Source: Irineochytrium annulatum (lineage: Eukaryota; Chytridiomycota; Chytridiomycetes; Chytridiales; Chytridiaceae). Taken from it: a stretch of DNA of 64,000 bases. Both the position numbers and the translations under genes were made by a program. The stretch is taken from positions 310,001 through 374,000 of the forward strand of contig JADGJL010000001.1 of assembly GCA_027600665.1 (NCBI GenBank), in the 5' to 3' direction. The notes beneath the pieces are model-generated. The model made no database searches. It saw nothing but the letters and a program-made list of their open reading frames with translations, and was not told where the DNA came from. Shown here one piece after another: positions 49,673-59,364 of the stretch (within the stretch, counting starts at the first letter, position 1; every line of letters begins with the position of its first letter).

Positions 49673-51485
49673 GCTGTCCCTCCACTTCGGTATCCTGCTC
49701 CGCAATATAGCTCCGATATCCATTGGGACGATCTAGCAGTTCACGATGAGTCCCCGTATCTTCGAGGCGTCCTTTCTGAATATAGATGACCTGATCCGCC
49801 CGTTCGATCAGCGATAATCGATGGGTAACTGCAATAACCGTGGTGCCTTTGTCAGCAGTTATTCTCGCAAAGAGATTATTCAATCGTTGCTCATGTAGAG
49901 GATCTTGAGATGACGTCGGTTCATCCAACAATAGAATATCCGGCTTCCTCAGCATCGCTCTTGCCAAACTAATACGCTGAAGCTCACCACCCGACATTGT
50001 CCCGCCTTGTAGCTGAAGCTCCGTCCCATAGCCGAGCGATTGACGCATAATGGCGTCATGTGCATAAGTCATGTGGGCCGCAGCCTCTACTTGATCGGCA
50101 GATATCCCCTCTTGCCCAAAAACAATATTCTCTTCCACTGTGCCTGTGAAAATAAAGGCTTGTTGCGGAACATACACCTGATTGACATGTGCTGTCTGAA
50201 CCTCATACATATCATTCAGCGAATTATTCTGATTCATGACCTGAATCGAGCCAGTAACAGGTCTATCTAATCCGGCTATTAACTTCAATAACGTGGTTTT
50301 CCCGCACCCACTTGGCCCCGTGATCACAGTAAGCTTTCCTTTCTTGGCCTCAAAAGAAATATCCGTTAACACTTCTTCTTGCTCCGCATACCTATAAGAC
50401 ACATGCTGCAGGTTGATGCCACCCTGTTTAGATTGCTTTTCAAGCTGTCCTAACTCCGTTTCGGGTCGTACATATGTAGTTGTACTGGTCTCAACAACCT
50501 CATCCTTTTTCTCCAAATCCAGTACTTCAAAGATTCTGGATGCGTGAGAAGCAGAACCAATAAAATCATTCCACAGCCCGGATAACGACTCGATCGGACG
50601 AGTTAACTGACTGCTTGCTACCAGAAAAGCTGCCAGTCCTCCTACATCCATATGTCCATTCAGCACCTGCATGCCGCCTAGATAGAGAATCAGAATCATG
50701 CCACCATACGTCGAGACCCGTCCGGCTGCTTCCGAAAGACGTTGTAACACAGATACAGACATCGTATGTCTGAACACTTGATCCATTCGATCTTTAAAAT
50801 GATGGTGAACATAACCTGCGAGTCCGTAACTTCGGATCTCAACTGGGGCTTGGATGATTTCAGTTAGCATCTCATCTCTTGACGCTGCACTGGCATTTAA
50901 CTGATCATGTTGTCGTTGCAGACGTTTACCCAATCCTACCGTTACAAGAGGATAAATTAACGTGAATGCAATGATAGCCAATGACAACGGCAAGTTCACC
51001 CAGCTGAAGTAAGCAAAGGCAAGAATCAGCTGAATGATATTTTTTGCGAGTTCAATGCCGTGTTGGTTTATGCCCTTCTGTGCTTCCTTGGCTGAAGTCC
51101 ATATCCTGGAGGTTAGGTCACCCGTGTGATAATGTGCCACATCACGTGGCTCTGTGCTGCCTAGAGATGAGAACAATAAAGACTGCATAGACAATAATGT
51201 CTTTTGCTGGAATAACGTCTCCACCCTCGTCATGAATGCGGTTACAACCAATCGTAATCCTACAATGCTAACGCCTATAATCAAACCTGAGTAGAGTAAT
51301 GAAAACTGTGCTTCGGTAGCACCTTTGACCAGTCTTCGGATCGATTCCAAATAACCGACCTCAATCAAGGAGACCATACATGCGGCGAAAAGTAACAGAA
51401 TGATGAACAGACGGTACTTGCCCGTTAACGTCCATAATCGAGTTAACATGCCTAACGTTGTATACGTTCTTTTGTCAGCTAACAT
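49665..51485 (-). CDS. ABC exporter half-transporter, subunit 1
   Basis: 606 residues from the ATG at 51485, preceded by TTGGAG (an upstream ATG at 51509 has no clear site). Membrane domain about residues 20-320 (YRLFIILLLFAACMVSLIEVG onward), then an ATPase with ITGPSGCGKTTLLK, GTMSGGELQRISLARA and ILLLDEPTSSQD. Here the residue after Walker B is Gln-Asp, and the D-loop is SSQD. First gene of a two-gene exporter operon, divergent from an AraC regulator at 51600 that probably controls it. Confidence 0.92.
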   Translation of the reverse strand: MLADKRTYTTLGMLTRLWTLTGKYRLFIILLLFAACMVSLIEVGYLESIRRLVKGATEAQFSLLYSGLIIGVSIVGLRLVVTAFMTRVETLFQQKTLLSMQSLLFSSLGSTEPRDVAHYHTGDLTSRIWTSAKEAQKGINQHGIELAKNIIQLILAFAYFSWVNLPLSLAIIAFTLIYPLVTVGLGKRLQRQHDQLNASAASRDEMLTEIIQAPVEIRSYGLAGYVHHHFKDRMDQVFRHTMSVSVLQRLSEAAGRVSTYGGMILILYLGGMQVLNGHMDVGGLAAFLVASSQLTRPIESLSGLWNDFIGSASHASRIFEVLDLEKKDEVVETSTTTYVRPETELGQLEKQSKQGGINLQHVSYRYAEQEEVLTDISFEAKKGKLTVITGPSGCGKTTLLKLIAGLDRPVTGSIQVMNQNNSLNDMYEVQTAHVNQVYVPQQAFIFTGTVEENIVFGQEGISADQVEAAAHMTYAHDAIMRQSLGYGTELQLQGGTMSGGELQRISLARAMLRKPDILLLDEPTSSQDPLHEQRLNNLFARITADKGTTVIAVTHRLSLIERADQVIYIQKGRLEDTGTHRELLDRPNGYRSYIAEQDTEVEGQHE

Positions 51486-51599
51486 GGATGCTTTCTCCAA
51501 TCTTGTCATTAAATTATGTACTTGGTTATGATATCATCGGTGATAAGGAAAAAATGAACATTTATTGCTGTAAGTACTATTCGAAGTAGGGAGATTGAT

Positions 51600-52493
51600 A
51601 TGCAACACGATTTGCTAGAGACATTGGATAAACTGTTCGACTACATAGAAGACCATATTCAAGACAAATTAACGCTGGATCATCTGGCATCTGTGACTCA
51701 TATATCCAAGTTCCACCTGCATCGCATGTTCAAACACGCAAGCGGACAATTGCCTGGAGAATACATTCGTTCACGCAAATTGGCGCGCAGCCTGGAGCAG
51801 TTGGTGAACCTGAATTGGAAGATTATCGATATCAGTGGACATTACGCTTTTGAACATGAACAATCCTACATACGTGCTTTCAAACAAACCTTTGGGATCA
51901 CCCCCTTGCAATATCGCAAACAGGGAGCTGGAGACCTTGAATTCACAGCTCGTCTGACTTCGTCCATGATCACGATGCTTCCGTACGGATATATTTTCAC
52001 ACCAACGTATGTACGAAAACCGGCTATGAAAATCATCGGACAACGTTCCGATACTCGGTATGCAGATAATGAAGAACACTATGAAGCCAATTCAGCAGGC
52101 AACGATTTTTTTGAAAAACACTTTCATTCGATTCCTAATGTGTTGCAGCCTAACGTGTATATTGGATTTACCCATGAGATTAACGAGGATTACAGTACAT
52201 ATCAACCGTCTGTAGAAGTGACCTCTCTGGAGCATATCCCTGAAGACCTGAATGGACTTGAGGTCCCGGCCAACCAGTATGCCGTATTCAAATTCGTCTG
52301 TGATTTCCATCCAAGTCTGATCAACATTGATCATCTGGACAGTGTCTGGACATTTATCGATGAATATTGGCAGAGCCATTCGGGGTACGAGAAGAGTGAT
52401 TCATACTATTTTGAACGAATTGATGGCAGTCTGGCTCAGGACCACTACGGAGAAATGGACATCTATATTCCTGCAAAGCAAATTTCACTGTAG
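51600..52493 (+). CDS. AraC regulator with GyrI-like effector domain
   Basis: 297 residues. Two helix-turn-helices in the first 110 residues (LTLDHLASVTHISKFHLHRMFK; IDISGHYAFEHEQSYIRAFKQTFGITPLQYRK). The C-terminal half is an integron-cassette/GyrI-like effector-binding domain (RKPAMKIIGQRSDTRYADN, ending DHYGEMDIYIPAKQIS). Rob- and BmrR-like regulators of this plan bind hydrophobic drugs and activate exporters. AGGGAG precedes the ATG. It is divergent from the ABC exporter operon by about 110 bases. Confidence 0.9.
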   Translation: MQHDLLETLDKLFDYIEDHIQDKLTLDHLASVTHISKFHLHRMFKHASGQLPGEYIRSRKLARSLEQLVNLNWKIIDISGHYAFEHEQSYIRAFKQTFGITPLQYRKQGAGDLEFTARLTSSMITMLPYGYIFTPTYVRKPAMKIIGQRSDTRYADNEEHYEANSAGNDFFEKHFHSIPNVLQPNVYIGFTHEINEDYSTYQPSVEVTSLEHIPEDLNGLEVPANQYAVFKFVCDFHPSLINIDHLDSVWTFIDEYWQSHSGYEKSDSYYFERIDGSLAQDHYGEMDIYIPAKQISL

Positions 52494-52510
52494 GTGGAGG
52501 TGCGATACTT

Positions 52511-53035
52511 ATGAATCAAAATACTCAAGCTAATTCAAGTTCATGCAATGCAAATTCTCGCAAACCCTGGATACGTAGACATCCGATATTCAGCACATTA
52601 TCATTATTAATTCTTGTACTGTTCGTTGCCGTATTCCTGTACTTCTGGCTCCGTCCATACTTCTCCACATTTGACCGTTCCGAGCTGGGAGATCTGAGTT
52701 ATTCCATGCCTTCGCGAAACGGTGAATATACTGCCGAGATTTACGGCGTACCTTACGGTGGTGCGGCAGGCGGCGTTACGATCTGGGTCGATGTGAAGAA
52801 GACGGATGCCCCAGAGGACTCCACGGTAAAAACGATCTATCGTGCCGAGCACCATGGGAATAACCATCTCGAATGGGAAAGTGAAAATACAATCCGGATT
52901 GAAAACTGGAATGAATACACGGATGAGACCATTACACTGAACATAGAGGAGGAAATATATGATGGACGGGGCTGGGCGTGCAAAAGCTTACGGATGAAAG
53001 ACCAGTATGTGCGCTGCCTGGCACCGGAAAAGTAA
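52511..53035 (+). CDS. DUF5412-like membrane-anchored protein
   Basis: 174 residues. A single span at about residues 30-50 (TLSLLILVLFVAVFLYFWL), then an extracytoplasmic domain with SRNGEYTAEIYGVPYGGAAGGVTIWVDV, NHLEWESENTIRIE and ITLNIEEEIYD. This pattern fits DUF5412-type proteins of Bacilli. GGAGGTG precedes the ATG. It starts 17 bases after the AraC gene, so the two are cotranscribed. Function unknown. Confidence 0.78.
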   Translation: MNQNTQANSSSCNANSRKPWIRRHPIFSTLSLLILVLFVAVFLYFWLRPYFSTFDRSELGDLSYSMPSRNGEYTAEIYGVPYGGAAGGVTIWVDVKKTDAPEDSTVKTIYRAEHHGNNHLEWESENTIRIENWNEYTDETITLNIEEEIYDGRGWACKSLRMKDQYVRCLAPEK

Positions 53036-53210
53036 AACAACGTACTAGCAGCTAATATGACGGCCTTGAATACTCAACTCTCATCTTGATGCGTAATCTT
53101 TACTGCATCGCACACCAGAAGTTCTACGCTGTGGAAGGCTTGTGAACCCCCCAAAAAATGCTTACTTACATTACATCATGATTGGAGATACTTTTGCGGT
53201 ACGAGAAGCG

Positions 53211-53255
53211 TAAAAAGCCCCACTCACCGACTCTTTCGGTTAAGCGGGGCTTCTT
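53211..53255. terminator. bidirectional terminator between convergent genes
   Basis: Stem AAGCCCC...ACCG / CGGT...GGGGCTT with the loop ACTCTTT. On the minus strand it runs into TTTTTACGC. It ends the glycosyltransferase transcript (stop at 53419) and can also end the plus-strand genes. The rest of 53036-53418 shows no gene. Confidence 0.75.
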
Positions 53256-53418
53256 GTGTTCATTAACAATTCGTATCTATCGGACTTAAAACATATGGCA
53301 GCATTATAATTTATCTATCATTCTGCTTCTGCTCTTTCACTTATGCTTCAATCTATTTGCCTTATTTCCTTCTCCCCGCTTCAAACGCTTCTGTCCTCAT
53401 CTGTCCCAGTTCATCTCC

Positions 53419-54549
53419 CTACTTACGAGGTGACTCTGTACCACGTTCTTCCCGTTCCTTCATCTCTTTGCGCACCACTACTTCGAGTTTCTGCCGATTG
53501 GCAAGCAGCCCTGGATCGTTGGGCAAATACTCACGGGCTTTGGTGTTATGCATCAATGCCTGCTCCCAGTTGCCCAGATGGGCATAACAAAGGGAGAGCC
53601 GGGCATGCGGCAACCAGGTGCGACAGGCGACAGGTACCGGGCGCAGACCCGGATCGCGGCTGCTCACATCGACTGCCTGCATATACCAGTAGATCGCCGA
53701 GACGGGTTCATGCCGTTCATGGAAACAGGCAGCAATGGCGCAACAGAAATCGGCATGCGGTAGATCAAACTGGAACGATTGCAGCAATGCCCCCAGCTTG
53801 CGGCCCGTCTCGCCCAGTCGTTCATAACATTCCGCCAGCCTCGCGCAGGCAATCAGGCGATCCTCGCGGTAACCGCTTGGCTGTTCCAGCAGCTTCGCGT
53901 ACCCGCGTGCCGCCGCCGCATACTGCTGGCGGTCATAACATTCGCCTGCATAATAGAACAGCAGGCGACCTTGGGCTACGCCCTCTTCGGCGATCCATTT
54001 GCGCAGAATGCGCACGTTTCGCGCCGAATGATGTCCCGCTTCGCGCCGATGCGTAACGGCAATATCTGCCGTAATGACCTCGCCCTGCGGGAAGCTGAGC
54101 TGCTCGTGCAGCCGGCCATGCCAGCGGCACCCGGCATCCCGCTTGACCAGGCGAAGGCGTCGGTCCGTCACAAGCGGACTTTCCTCCGGCCCCTCGGCCA
54201 GCGTGTAGTTCAGGATCACAGCCGCCGTCTCCCCCTCAGACGGAAGCTGTTGCTTCAACACCTCCAGCTTCGCCCGTTCCGCGGGCAGCAGTACATCATC
54301 CGCATCCAGCCACAGGATATACTCCTGCGTGGCCTTGGCGAATGACTCATTCCGCGCTGCGGCAAAGTCTTCCTTCCATTCATACGTGTAGACGTGGTTG
54401 GTGTACCGCGCAGCAATGTCCATCGTGCGATCTGATGAACCGGTATCCACAATGACGATCTCGTCGGCGATGCCAGCAACCGAATCGAGACAGCGCGCTA
54501 GCGTGCGTTCCTCGTTCTTCACAATCATGCACAGACTGATGGTGATCAC
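53419..54549 (-). CDS. family 2 glycosyltransferase with TPR-like tail
   Basis: 376 residues, GTG start after AGGAAGGAG. The GT-A domain lies at the N-terminus (ISLCMIVKNEERTLARCLDSV; IVIVDTGSSDRTMDIA; YILWLDADDVLLP, with the metal-binding DAD). From about residue 190 there are tetratricopeptide-like repeats (AAARGYAKLLEQPSGYREDRL; ACARLAECYERLGETGRK; LSLCYAHLGNWEQALMHNTKA). Such SunS-like or TPR-GT2 proteins glycosylate proteins or extend cell-surface glycans. It lies next to the sugar-nucleotide gene cluster at 55-59 kb. Confidence 0.9.
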   Translation of the reverse strand: MITISLCMIVKNEERTLARCLDSVAGIADEIVIVDTGSSDRTMDIAARYTNHVYTYEWKEDFAAARNESFAKATQEYILWLDADDVLLPAERAKLEVLKQQLPSEGETAAVILNYTLAEGPEESPLVTDRRLRLVKRDAGCRWHGRLHEQLSFPQGEVITADIAVTHRREAGHHSARNVRILRKWIAEEGVAQGRLLFYYAGECYDRQQYAAAARGYAKLLEQPSGYREDRLIACARLAECYERLGETGRKLGALLQSFQFDLPHADFCCAIAACFHERHEPVSAIYWYMQAVDVSSRDPGLRPVPVACRTWLPHARLSLCYAHLGNWEQALMHNTKAREYLPNDPGLLANRQKLEVVVRKEMKEREERGTESPRK

Positions 54550-54701
54550 ATTTTGAGCTCCTTCCTGTCGTACGCGTATTGCAAAATGTCATGACGGCTT
54601 TGCTCTTTCATTGACTAGTTACTTCAAACAAAGTACTAGCACTCTCATTCCGTCAAATCTCAAAGTCCAATAAAGAATACATCGACATCATTTTCACTAT
54701 G

Positions 54702-54900
54702 GCTAACGAACCGAGGTAACGCTATTAGGTGTATTTCAGCCACTTGGAAAAACTAACGAATCTGAGGCGCGCTATCCTTGCGTTTTAGGCATGCATTCCT
54801 CTTTTATCACAGCTTTCTAATGTAATAGCGTCGCTTAGATTCGTTAGATTTGTCACCTCTCGAAAATCACCAATATAAGACGTGTGAGTTTCGTTAGAAC
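54702..54900. repeat. cluster of CTAACGAA-type repeats
   Basis: Four related units in 200 bases: CTAACGAACCGAGGTAACGC (54703 onward, direct), CTAACGAATCTGAGGCGCGC (54753 onward, direct), the inverse of CTAACGAATCTAAGCGACGC (54825-54848) and a partial inverse at 54889-54899. Each carries CGCTATT-like ends. Units 2 and 3 face each other and can fold into a long stem. They have no coding sense. They behave as a dispersed extragenic repeat. Confidence 0.6.
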
Positions 54901-55011
54901 ATAGACTGTCCTTGTCCTTGACTTAGGCTCTAACCCTGCCCTTGCCACTGTCTCTCCCCCTGCCTTGCCACTGGCCGTATCTCTTTTCTTTTTCCTGCCC
55001 TGTTCCCACCT

Positions 55012-55764
55012 TTACAGCTGCCCTTCCCCGCTATCCTGACGACGAAGACGTTTCACCTGCTCCACCGCACTGTCCAGTGCCTTCTTGCGCTGTTTCATTA
55101 CGCGGAGATGCTGTTGTTCCACCTCGGCAAAATGTGCATGATCCAGTTCCATCCACTCCATCAGTTGATCTAATGTTGGCGACATATGCAGCTGTGTTCT
55201 CCGCCGTCTGCGGGCCACGCAACATAGATATTTATGATGAACTTCCAGTTTCAAGACTTCAAAATACGGCATCAGACACATCGCCAGATTTCCTGCATAG
55301 AAGGTCTGTTTGTGATCATAGAACGGATGATATCCATATGGCACGGTTACCACCAGCGTCCCCTCTTCTTGCAACAGCCGATGAATCTGAATCAATAACG
55401 TCTCTGGATGAGCAAAATGCTCCAGTACTTCTCCCAGTAGTACCGTGTCAAAAGTCGTTCTGACTTTCCATTGCGTAATATCCAGCATCCGAAAATCCAC
55501 ATTATTCCTGACCGGCCTGGACTCTTTGGCAAGCTCTTCTTGTGCATACCGAATGCTCTCTTCCTCCAGATCAATGCCAGTGACACGAAATCCTTCACGT
55601 GCCAGCAGAATTGAGGTAATCCCCTGACTGCACCCGACATCCAGAATGCGTTTGCCTGTCGCCTCACGGCACATCCAGTGGATACGCGTTCTCGTTGCTT
55701 CATGAGAATCTTCCGAGTTAATCTCGCCATAGTAACGTTCACTCACACGATCATGATTTGCCAT
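55012..55764 (-). CDS. class I SAM-dependent methyltransferase
   Basis: 250 residues from the ATG at 55764 (AGGGAGA site seven bases upstream). The SAM-binding motif I is KRILDVGCSQGITSILLAREG, with the acidic end of strand 2 in RVTGIDLEEESI. Motif FDTVLLGEVLEHFAHPETLL is typical of UbiG/glycan methyltransferases. The C-terminus is basic and helical (KQRKKALDSAVEQVKRLRRQ). The start overlaps the stop of the nucleotide-sugar dehydrogenase by 14 bases, so it belongs to the glycan operon and may methylate a surface sugar. Confidence 0.88.
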   Translation of the reverse strand: MANHDRVSERYYGEINSEDSHEATRTRIHWMCREATGKRILDVGCSQGITSILLAREGFRVTGIDLEEESIRYAQEELAKESRPVRNNVDFRMLDITQWKVRTTFDTVLLGEVLEHFAHPETLLIQIHRLLQEEGTLVVTVPYGYHPFYDHKQTFYAGNLAMCLMPYFEVLKLEVHHKYLCCVARRRRRTQLHMSPTLDQLMEWMELDHAHFAEVEQQHLRVMKQRKKALDSAVEQVKRLRRQDSGEGQL

Positions 55765-57277
55765 GGGCGTCTCCCTGATCCTCGTCGGGGCCGATGGCAA
55801 CTTCATGGTGAGCTGCACCATCCTCGACTGCCGTTTCTTTTTGTCCTACCGATGCTATACTCTCCTGTTGCTCGCATACTCCCTTCACCTCAGGCCGCAC
55901 AGGCTGGCCCAACACCACAATGTTTCCTCCGTGGCATCCGGCCGTTGCGTTGCGTGTATCGAAGATCAGCTTCGCGTGATCCGCCATCTCCTGATAATCG
56001 AATCCCGAATGATCCGTTGTGATGATCACCAGATCAGCTCCTGTCCACAATTCCGGCACAGCCGGACTAGCGTGCAACACTGTCCCATCATCCTTGCGGA
56101 AGACAGGCACCATCGGATCGGTGAAAACGACTTCTGCCCCCGCTGCGCTCAGCAGCCGAAAGACGTCCAGCGCAGGTGATTCGCGCAAGTCATCGATGTC
56201 TTTTTTATAAGCCATACCCGCCAGCACAACGCGCGCGCCCCGCAGAGATATCCCCTTTTGCTCCAGCAATTCTGCTGAACGCTTCACTACGTTCTCTGGC
56301 ATCTGTCGATTGGTTGCATCTGCCAGCTGGATGAATTGCAACTCTGATCCTTGCCGGCTTGCCGCCCAGGACAGATAGATGGGATCGATCGGGATACAGT
56401 GTCCGCCGATGCCTGGACCGGGATAAAATGGCATGTAACCAAACGGCTTGGTGGCCGCAGCACCCAACACCTCCCAGATGTTCACGCCCATCTGTTCACA
56501 GGCCGGAGTCAGCTCATTGACGAGTGCAATGTTGACACTGCGAAATGTATTTTCGAACAGCTTCGCCGTCTCCGCTACCGTCGTTGAACTGACCGGAACA
56601 ACTTCGTTGAGGAACGAGCCGTAGAACTGTTTACCATACTCCAGACAGGCAGGCGTAGAGCCGCCAATGATCTTTGGCGTATTTTTCACACCATAATGCA
56701 CACTGCCAGGATCTACCCGTTCGGGAGAATAGCAAACGTAGAATTGTTCTCCCGCCCGCCAGCCGTTTGCCACTTCTATCGGTTGTTTCACGACTTCTTC
56801 CGTCGTGCCCGGATAAGTCGTGCTTTCCAATATAACAAGACTGCCCTCCTGCAAATATGGAGTCATGCCATCCACCGCAGACGCAATATACGAGATATCC
56901 GGTTGATGCTCGGCAGTCAGCGGAGTGGGCACACAGATTACAATGACATTCGCCTGTGCCACCGCTGTATAATCCGTGCTGGCCGTGAACAAACCTGCCT
57001 TCATGAGAGACTGCAGGACTGTATCATCTATACCGATGACATACGAATGTCCGGCACGCAGCTTGGCTACCTTGGAGGTATCGATATCGATCCCGTGAAC
57101 CCGATATCCTGCCTGGGCCATCTCGATGGCCATGGGCAAACCTACATAACCGAGACCGATGACAACAGCTTTCAAGGAGCGATCATGAATAGGTTGTATT
57201 GGGGTCGGTGGCTGTAATTCTTCATTTCCTTCGTGCTGCTCATGCTGATGATTCTCTTCCATTCCTTCCAACTCCAA
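55751..57277 (-). CDS. nucleotide-sugar dehydrogenase, UDP-ManNAc/GlcNAc type
   Basis: About 508 residues. NAD-binding VVIGLGYVGLPMAIEMAQAGY, then CVPTPLTAEHQPDISY, the active-site region with catalytic Cys in GPGIGGHCIPIDP, and YKKDIDDLRESPALDV. The resemblance is to WecC/TuaD-like UDP-sugar dehydrogenases that oxidise C6 in two NAD-dependent steps. A Glu/Gln/His-rich tail of about 25 residues precedes the fold. I choose the TTG at 57277 because AAGGGAGG lies eight bases upstream. A GTG at 57337 is also open. It is followed by an unusual acidic C-terminal tail. Confidence 0.88.
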   Translation of the reverse strand: MELEGMEENHQHEQHEGNEELQPPTPIQPIHDRSLKAVVIGLGYVGLPMAIEMAQAGYRVHGIDIDTSKVAKLRAGHSYVIGIDDTVLQSLMKAGLFTASTDYTAVAQANVIVICVPTPLTAEHQPDISYIASAVDGMTPYLQEGSLVILESTTYPGTTEEVVKQPIEVANGWRAGEQFYVCYSPERVDPGSVHYGVKNTPKIIGGSTPACLEYGKQFYGSFLNEVVPVSSTTVAETAKLFENTFRSVNIALVNELTPACEQMGVNIWEVLGAAATKPFGYMPFYPGPGIGGHCIPIDPIYLSWAASRQGSELQFIQLADATNRQMPENVVKRSAELLEQKGISLRGARVVLAGMAYKKDIDDLRESPALDVFRLLSAAGAEVVFTDPMVPVFRKDDGTVLHASPAVPELWTGADLVIITTDHSGFDYQEMADHAKLIFDTRNATAGCHGGNIVVLGQPVRPEVKGVCEQQESIASVGQKETAVEDGAAHHEVAIGPDEDQGDAHGKS

Positions 57278-57340
57278 ATGCTCCGCCTCCCTTCGCTGGG
57301 CGTGTCTGAAAACTCCGTTGAAGCCGTTTTGAGACACACC

Positions 57341-58330
57341 CTAATCGATATAACCGCCTGCACGCAAAAACCGGGCAATCGCTGGTTTGTTCATCATGGC
57401 ACTGTCCGAACGATACTCTGTGAAGTTCACACGAGGCAGGCTGCTGTACTGTTCCGTCAGTCCCTTGTCCTGGTGCTCCGGCAGGATCACATAATACTGT
57501 GCATCGTATTGACGAGTGCGCGGTGCTTCAAAGGGCGAGATCAGCACTTCATGCAACTTCTCGCCCGGACGAATTCCGGTCACCTTGTAATCGAAGGATG
57601 GACGACCTGCCTGTTCCAACATGACGGAGGCCAGATCCGTCATCTTGCAAGCTTTCATTTTCATCACAAACGTCTCCCCGCCCACGGCTGCCTCAGCGGC
57701 CTTAAGCAGTAAATGTATGGCCTCGGTACGCGTAAGGAAAAAACGGGTCATGCCTTTGTCTGTAATGGTCAGGCTCTTGCCTTCATCGATCTGACGACGG
57801 AACAAGGGCACGACACTTCCGCTGGTTCCAAGCACATTACCGCCGCGGATGCAGACAAACCGGGTCCCTTCACTCAGCCAATTGGCACGGATCATCATTT
57901 TTTCACCCAAAGCCTTCGTCATGCCATATACGTTAATCGGATCTACCGCCTTATCCGTGGACACATCAATAACTTTGGGAATCTGCATACGGATCGCAGC
58001 CCGAATAATGTTCTGTGTGCCGATCACATTGGTCTTGAACGCCTCATCCGGCTGGTCCTCGCAGACCGGAACATGCTTCAGCGCAGCCAAATGGAAAAGC
58101 ACATCCACGCCCCTGCATGCATCTTCCACTGCCCGATAATCCCGGATATCTCCAATGATGAATCGCAGACGCGGGTCATGGTTGAACTCACGCTGCATTG
58201 CAATCTGGGCATATTCATTGCGTGACAGAAGGCGAATCTCAGCAGGGTCCTGTTCCAGCAGCACCTCGGTCAGCTTTTGACCCCAGGAACCTGTTCCTCC
58301 GGTGATCAGAATCGTTTGTCCTTGAATCAT
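57341..58330 (-). CDS. UDP-GlcNAc 4,6-dehydratase-like (PseB/CapD type)
   Basis: 329 residues. Rossmann motif ILITGGTGSWGQKL, substrate/catalytic segment VSTDKAVDPINVYGMTKALGEK with the Tyr-x3-Lys pair, and TGIRPGEKLHEVLIS. Short, single-domain and cytosolic, it matches PseB/FlaA1-like inverting dehydratases rather than the long membrane CapD type. It makes a 4-keto-6-deoxy sugar nucleotide for surface or flagellar glycans. GGGGGGATT precedes the ATG. Cotranscribed with the dehydrogenase and methyltransferase. Confidence 0.88.
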   Translation of the reverse strand: MIQGQTILITGGTGSWGQKLTEVLLEQDPAEIRLLSRNEYAQIAMQREFNHDPRLRFIIGDIRDYRAVEDACRGVDVLFHLAALKHVPVCEDQPDEAFKTNVIGTQNIIRAAIRMQIPKVIDVSTDKAVDPINVYGMTKALGEKMMIRANWLSEGTRFVCIRGGNVLGTSGSVVPLFRRQIDEGKSLTITDKGMTRFFLTRTEAIHLLLKAAEAAVGGETFVMKMKACKMTDLASVMLEQAGRPSFDYKVTGIRPGEKLHEVLISPFEAPRTRQYDAQYYVILPEHQDKGLTEQYSSLPRVNFTEYRSDSAMMNKPAIARFLRAGGYID

Positions 58331-58347
58331 CGATGAATCCCCCCTGA

Positions 58348-59037
58348 TCAGATCATGAATTCGCGTAATACCTGGGCCATCTCATCCCGGCTTAATCGGT
58401 CTTTTGGTGGTACTTTTTTCACTGAAGTATTGTTTGAATGTACGATGTTGACATAATTGCGCGGAGCAAGCAGTTCATGCGGCAAGTCTATGACATTGCC
58501 ATGTGTACCTCTGCCCGGAAGCTTGACCCGGTATCCGGATGCGTACTCCGCTGCTTTATACAGGTAGACATAGAATTGCGGAGAACGATGAAACGCTGGT
58601 GCCATTTCGTTGTTCACGCTGTCCCAGAGATAGCCGTTCTGGTTAATCAATGCCATCGTCTGCGGCTGTGGCTGAATATCGTAGAGTTGCTGAACAAAGG
58701 TTCTATGATACAGATCATCCGAATCCAGACGGGCAATATAGATATCCTCTGCTCCTTCAGCAAAAGCCAGAATGGCACGCACACTTTCAATATTTGTTCC
58801 AAAACGGATATTGGAAGGGAGCGGCTCTTGACCTGCCAGAATCTCCTGCATCAACTCCCCCGATTCCTTGGACAGCTTCACCACGGTCAGGAAATCCTGA
58901 TTCGTCTGTGCCTTCAGGCAATGCAATGTGAACGTGCGGAAGATGCTCATTCGACGTTCCAGCCACTCCCGCGTCAATCGCTGCGGGTCCATCCCGTAAT
59001 TGTTGAAGTTAATCTCAATCACAACTTTCCTGGACAT
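58348..59037 (-). CDS. putative rhamnosyltransferase-family glycosyltransferase
   Basis: 229 residues from the ATG at 59037 (AGGAGGAATG site). RMSIFRTFTLHCLKAQTNQDF at the N-terminus and IYIARLDSDDLYHRTFVQQ with the DSDD metal site fit the 'putative rhamnosyl transferase' family, a GT-A-type group. KLPGRGTHGNVIDLPHE and a conserved HSNNTS follow. It is first in the glycan operon with a 17-base gap to the dehydratase gene. Acceptor unknown. Confidence 0.82.
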   Translation of the reverse strand: MSRKVVIEINFNNYGMDPQRLTREWLERRMSIFRTFTLHCLKAQTNQDFLTVVKLSKESGELMQEILAGQEPLPSNIRFGTNIESVRAILAFAEGAEDIYIARLDSDDLYHRTFVQQLYDIQPQPQTMALINQNGYLWDSVNNEMAPAFHRSPQFYVYLYKAAEYASGYRVKLPGRGTHGNVIDLPHELLAPRNYVNIVHSNNTSVKKVPPKDRLSRDEMAQVLREFMI

Positions 59038-59129
59038 AACATTCCTCCTCATGAACGCTACTGCATGATCCTTTTACAGCATACAGACCGTTTTCATAGT
59101 ATTGATGTCGTTTCTCTCGATGCCGTCTC

Positions 59130-59357
59130 TCAATGAGCCACATCTATCACATTCATATCTCTTCCAAGCAACATCTCCTTTGGAATTCCGCACTCTATAA
59201 CGTATGAAACGTTAATAGAAGCGGTACCGACAGATGTACTGACTTTCATATAAATAGATTCATATACGCCTGAAGATGAAGCCCTGCGGGTCGAACGTAC
59301 ATATCGTTGCTCCAGTCGCAACATAGAATAGAGCAGTTCTATTTTCAAAGGGGGCAA
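59130..59357 (-). CDS. possible small protein, 60-75 aa
   Basis: A minus-strand frame whose translation looks protein-like (YESIYMKVSTSVGTASINVS, ending ECGIPKEMLLGRDMNVIDVAH) and lies upstream of the glycan operon on the same strand. Starts are poor (TTG at 59357 or ATG at 59322, no clear ribosome binding site), and it overlaps the region that should hold the promoter of the plus-strand gene at 59365. Weakly supported. Confidence 0.3.
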   Translation of the reverse strand: MPPLKIELLYSMLRLEQRYVRSTRRASSSGVYESIYMKVSTSVGTASINVSYVIECGIPKEMLLGRDMNVIDVAH

Positions 59358-59364
59358 TCGCTGA

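Noticed and set aside
54702..54900. CTAACGAA units as possible attC-like sites
   Set aside because: They contain CTAAC/GTTAG words but lack the TATTCAC/GTGAATA inner boxes, spacing and cassette context of the true sites.
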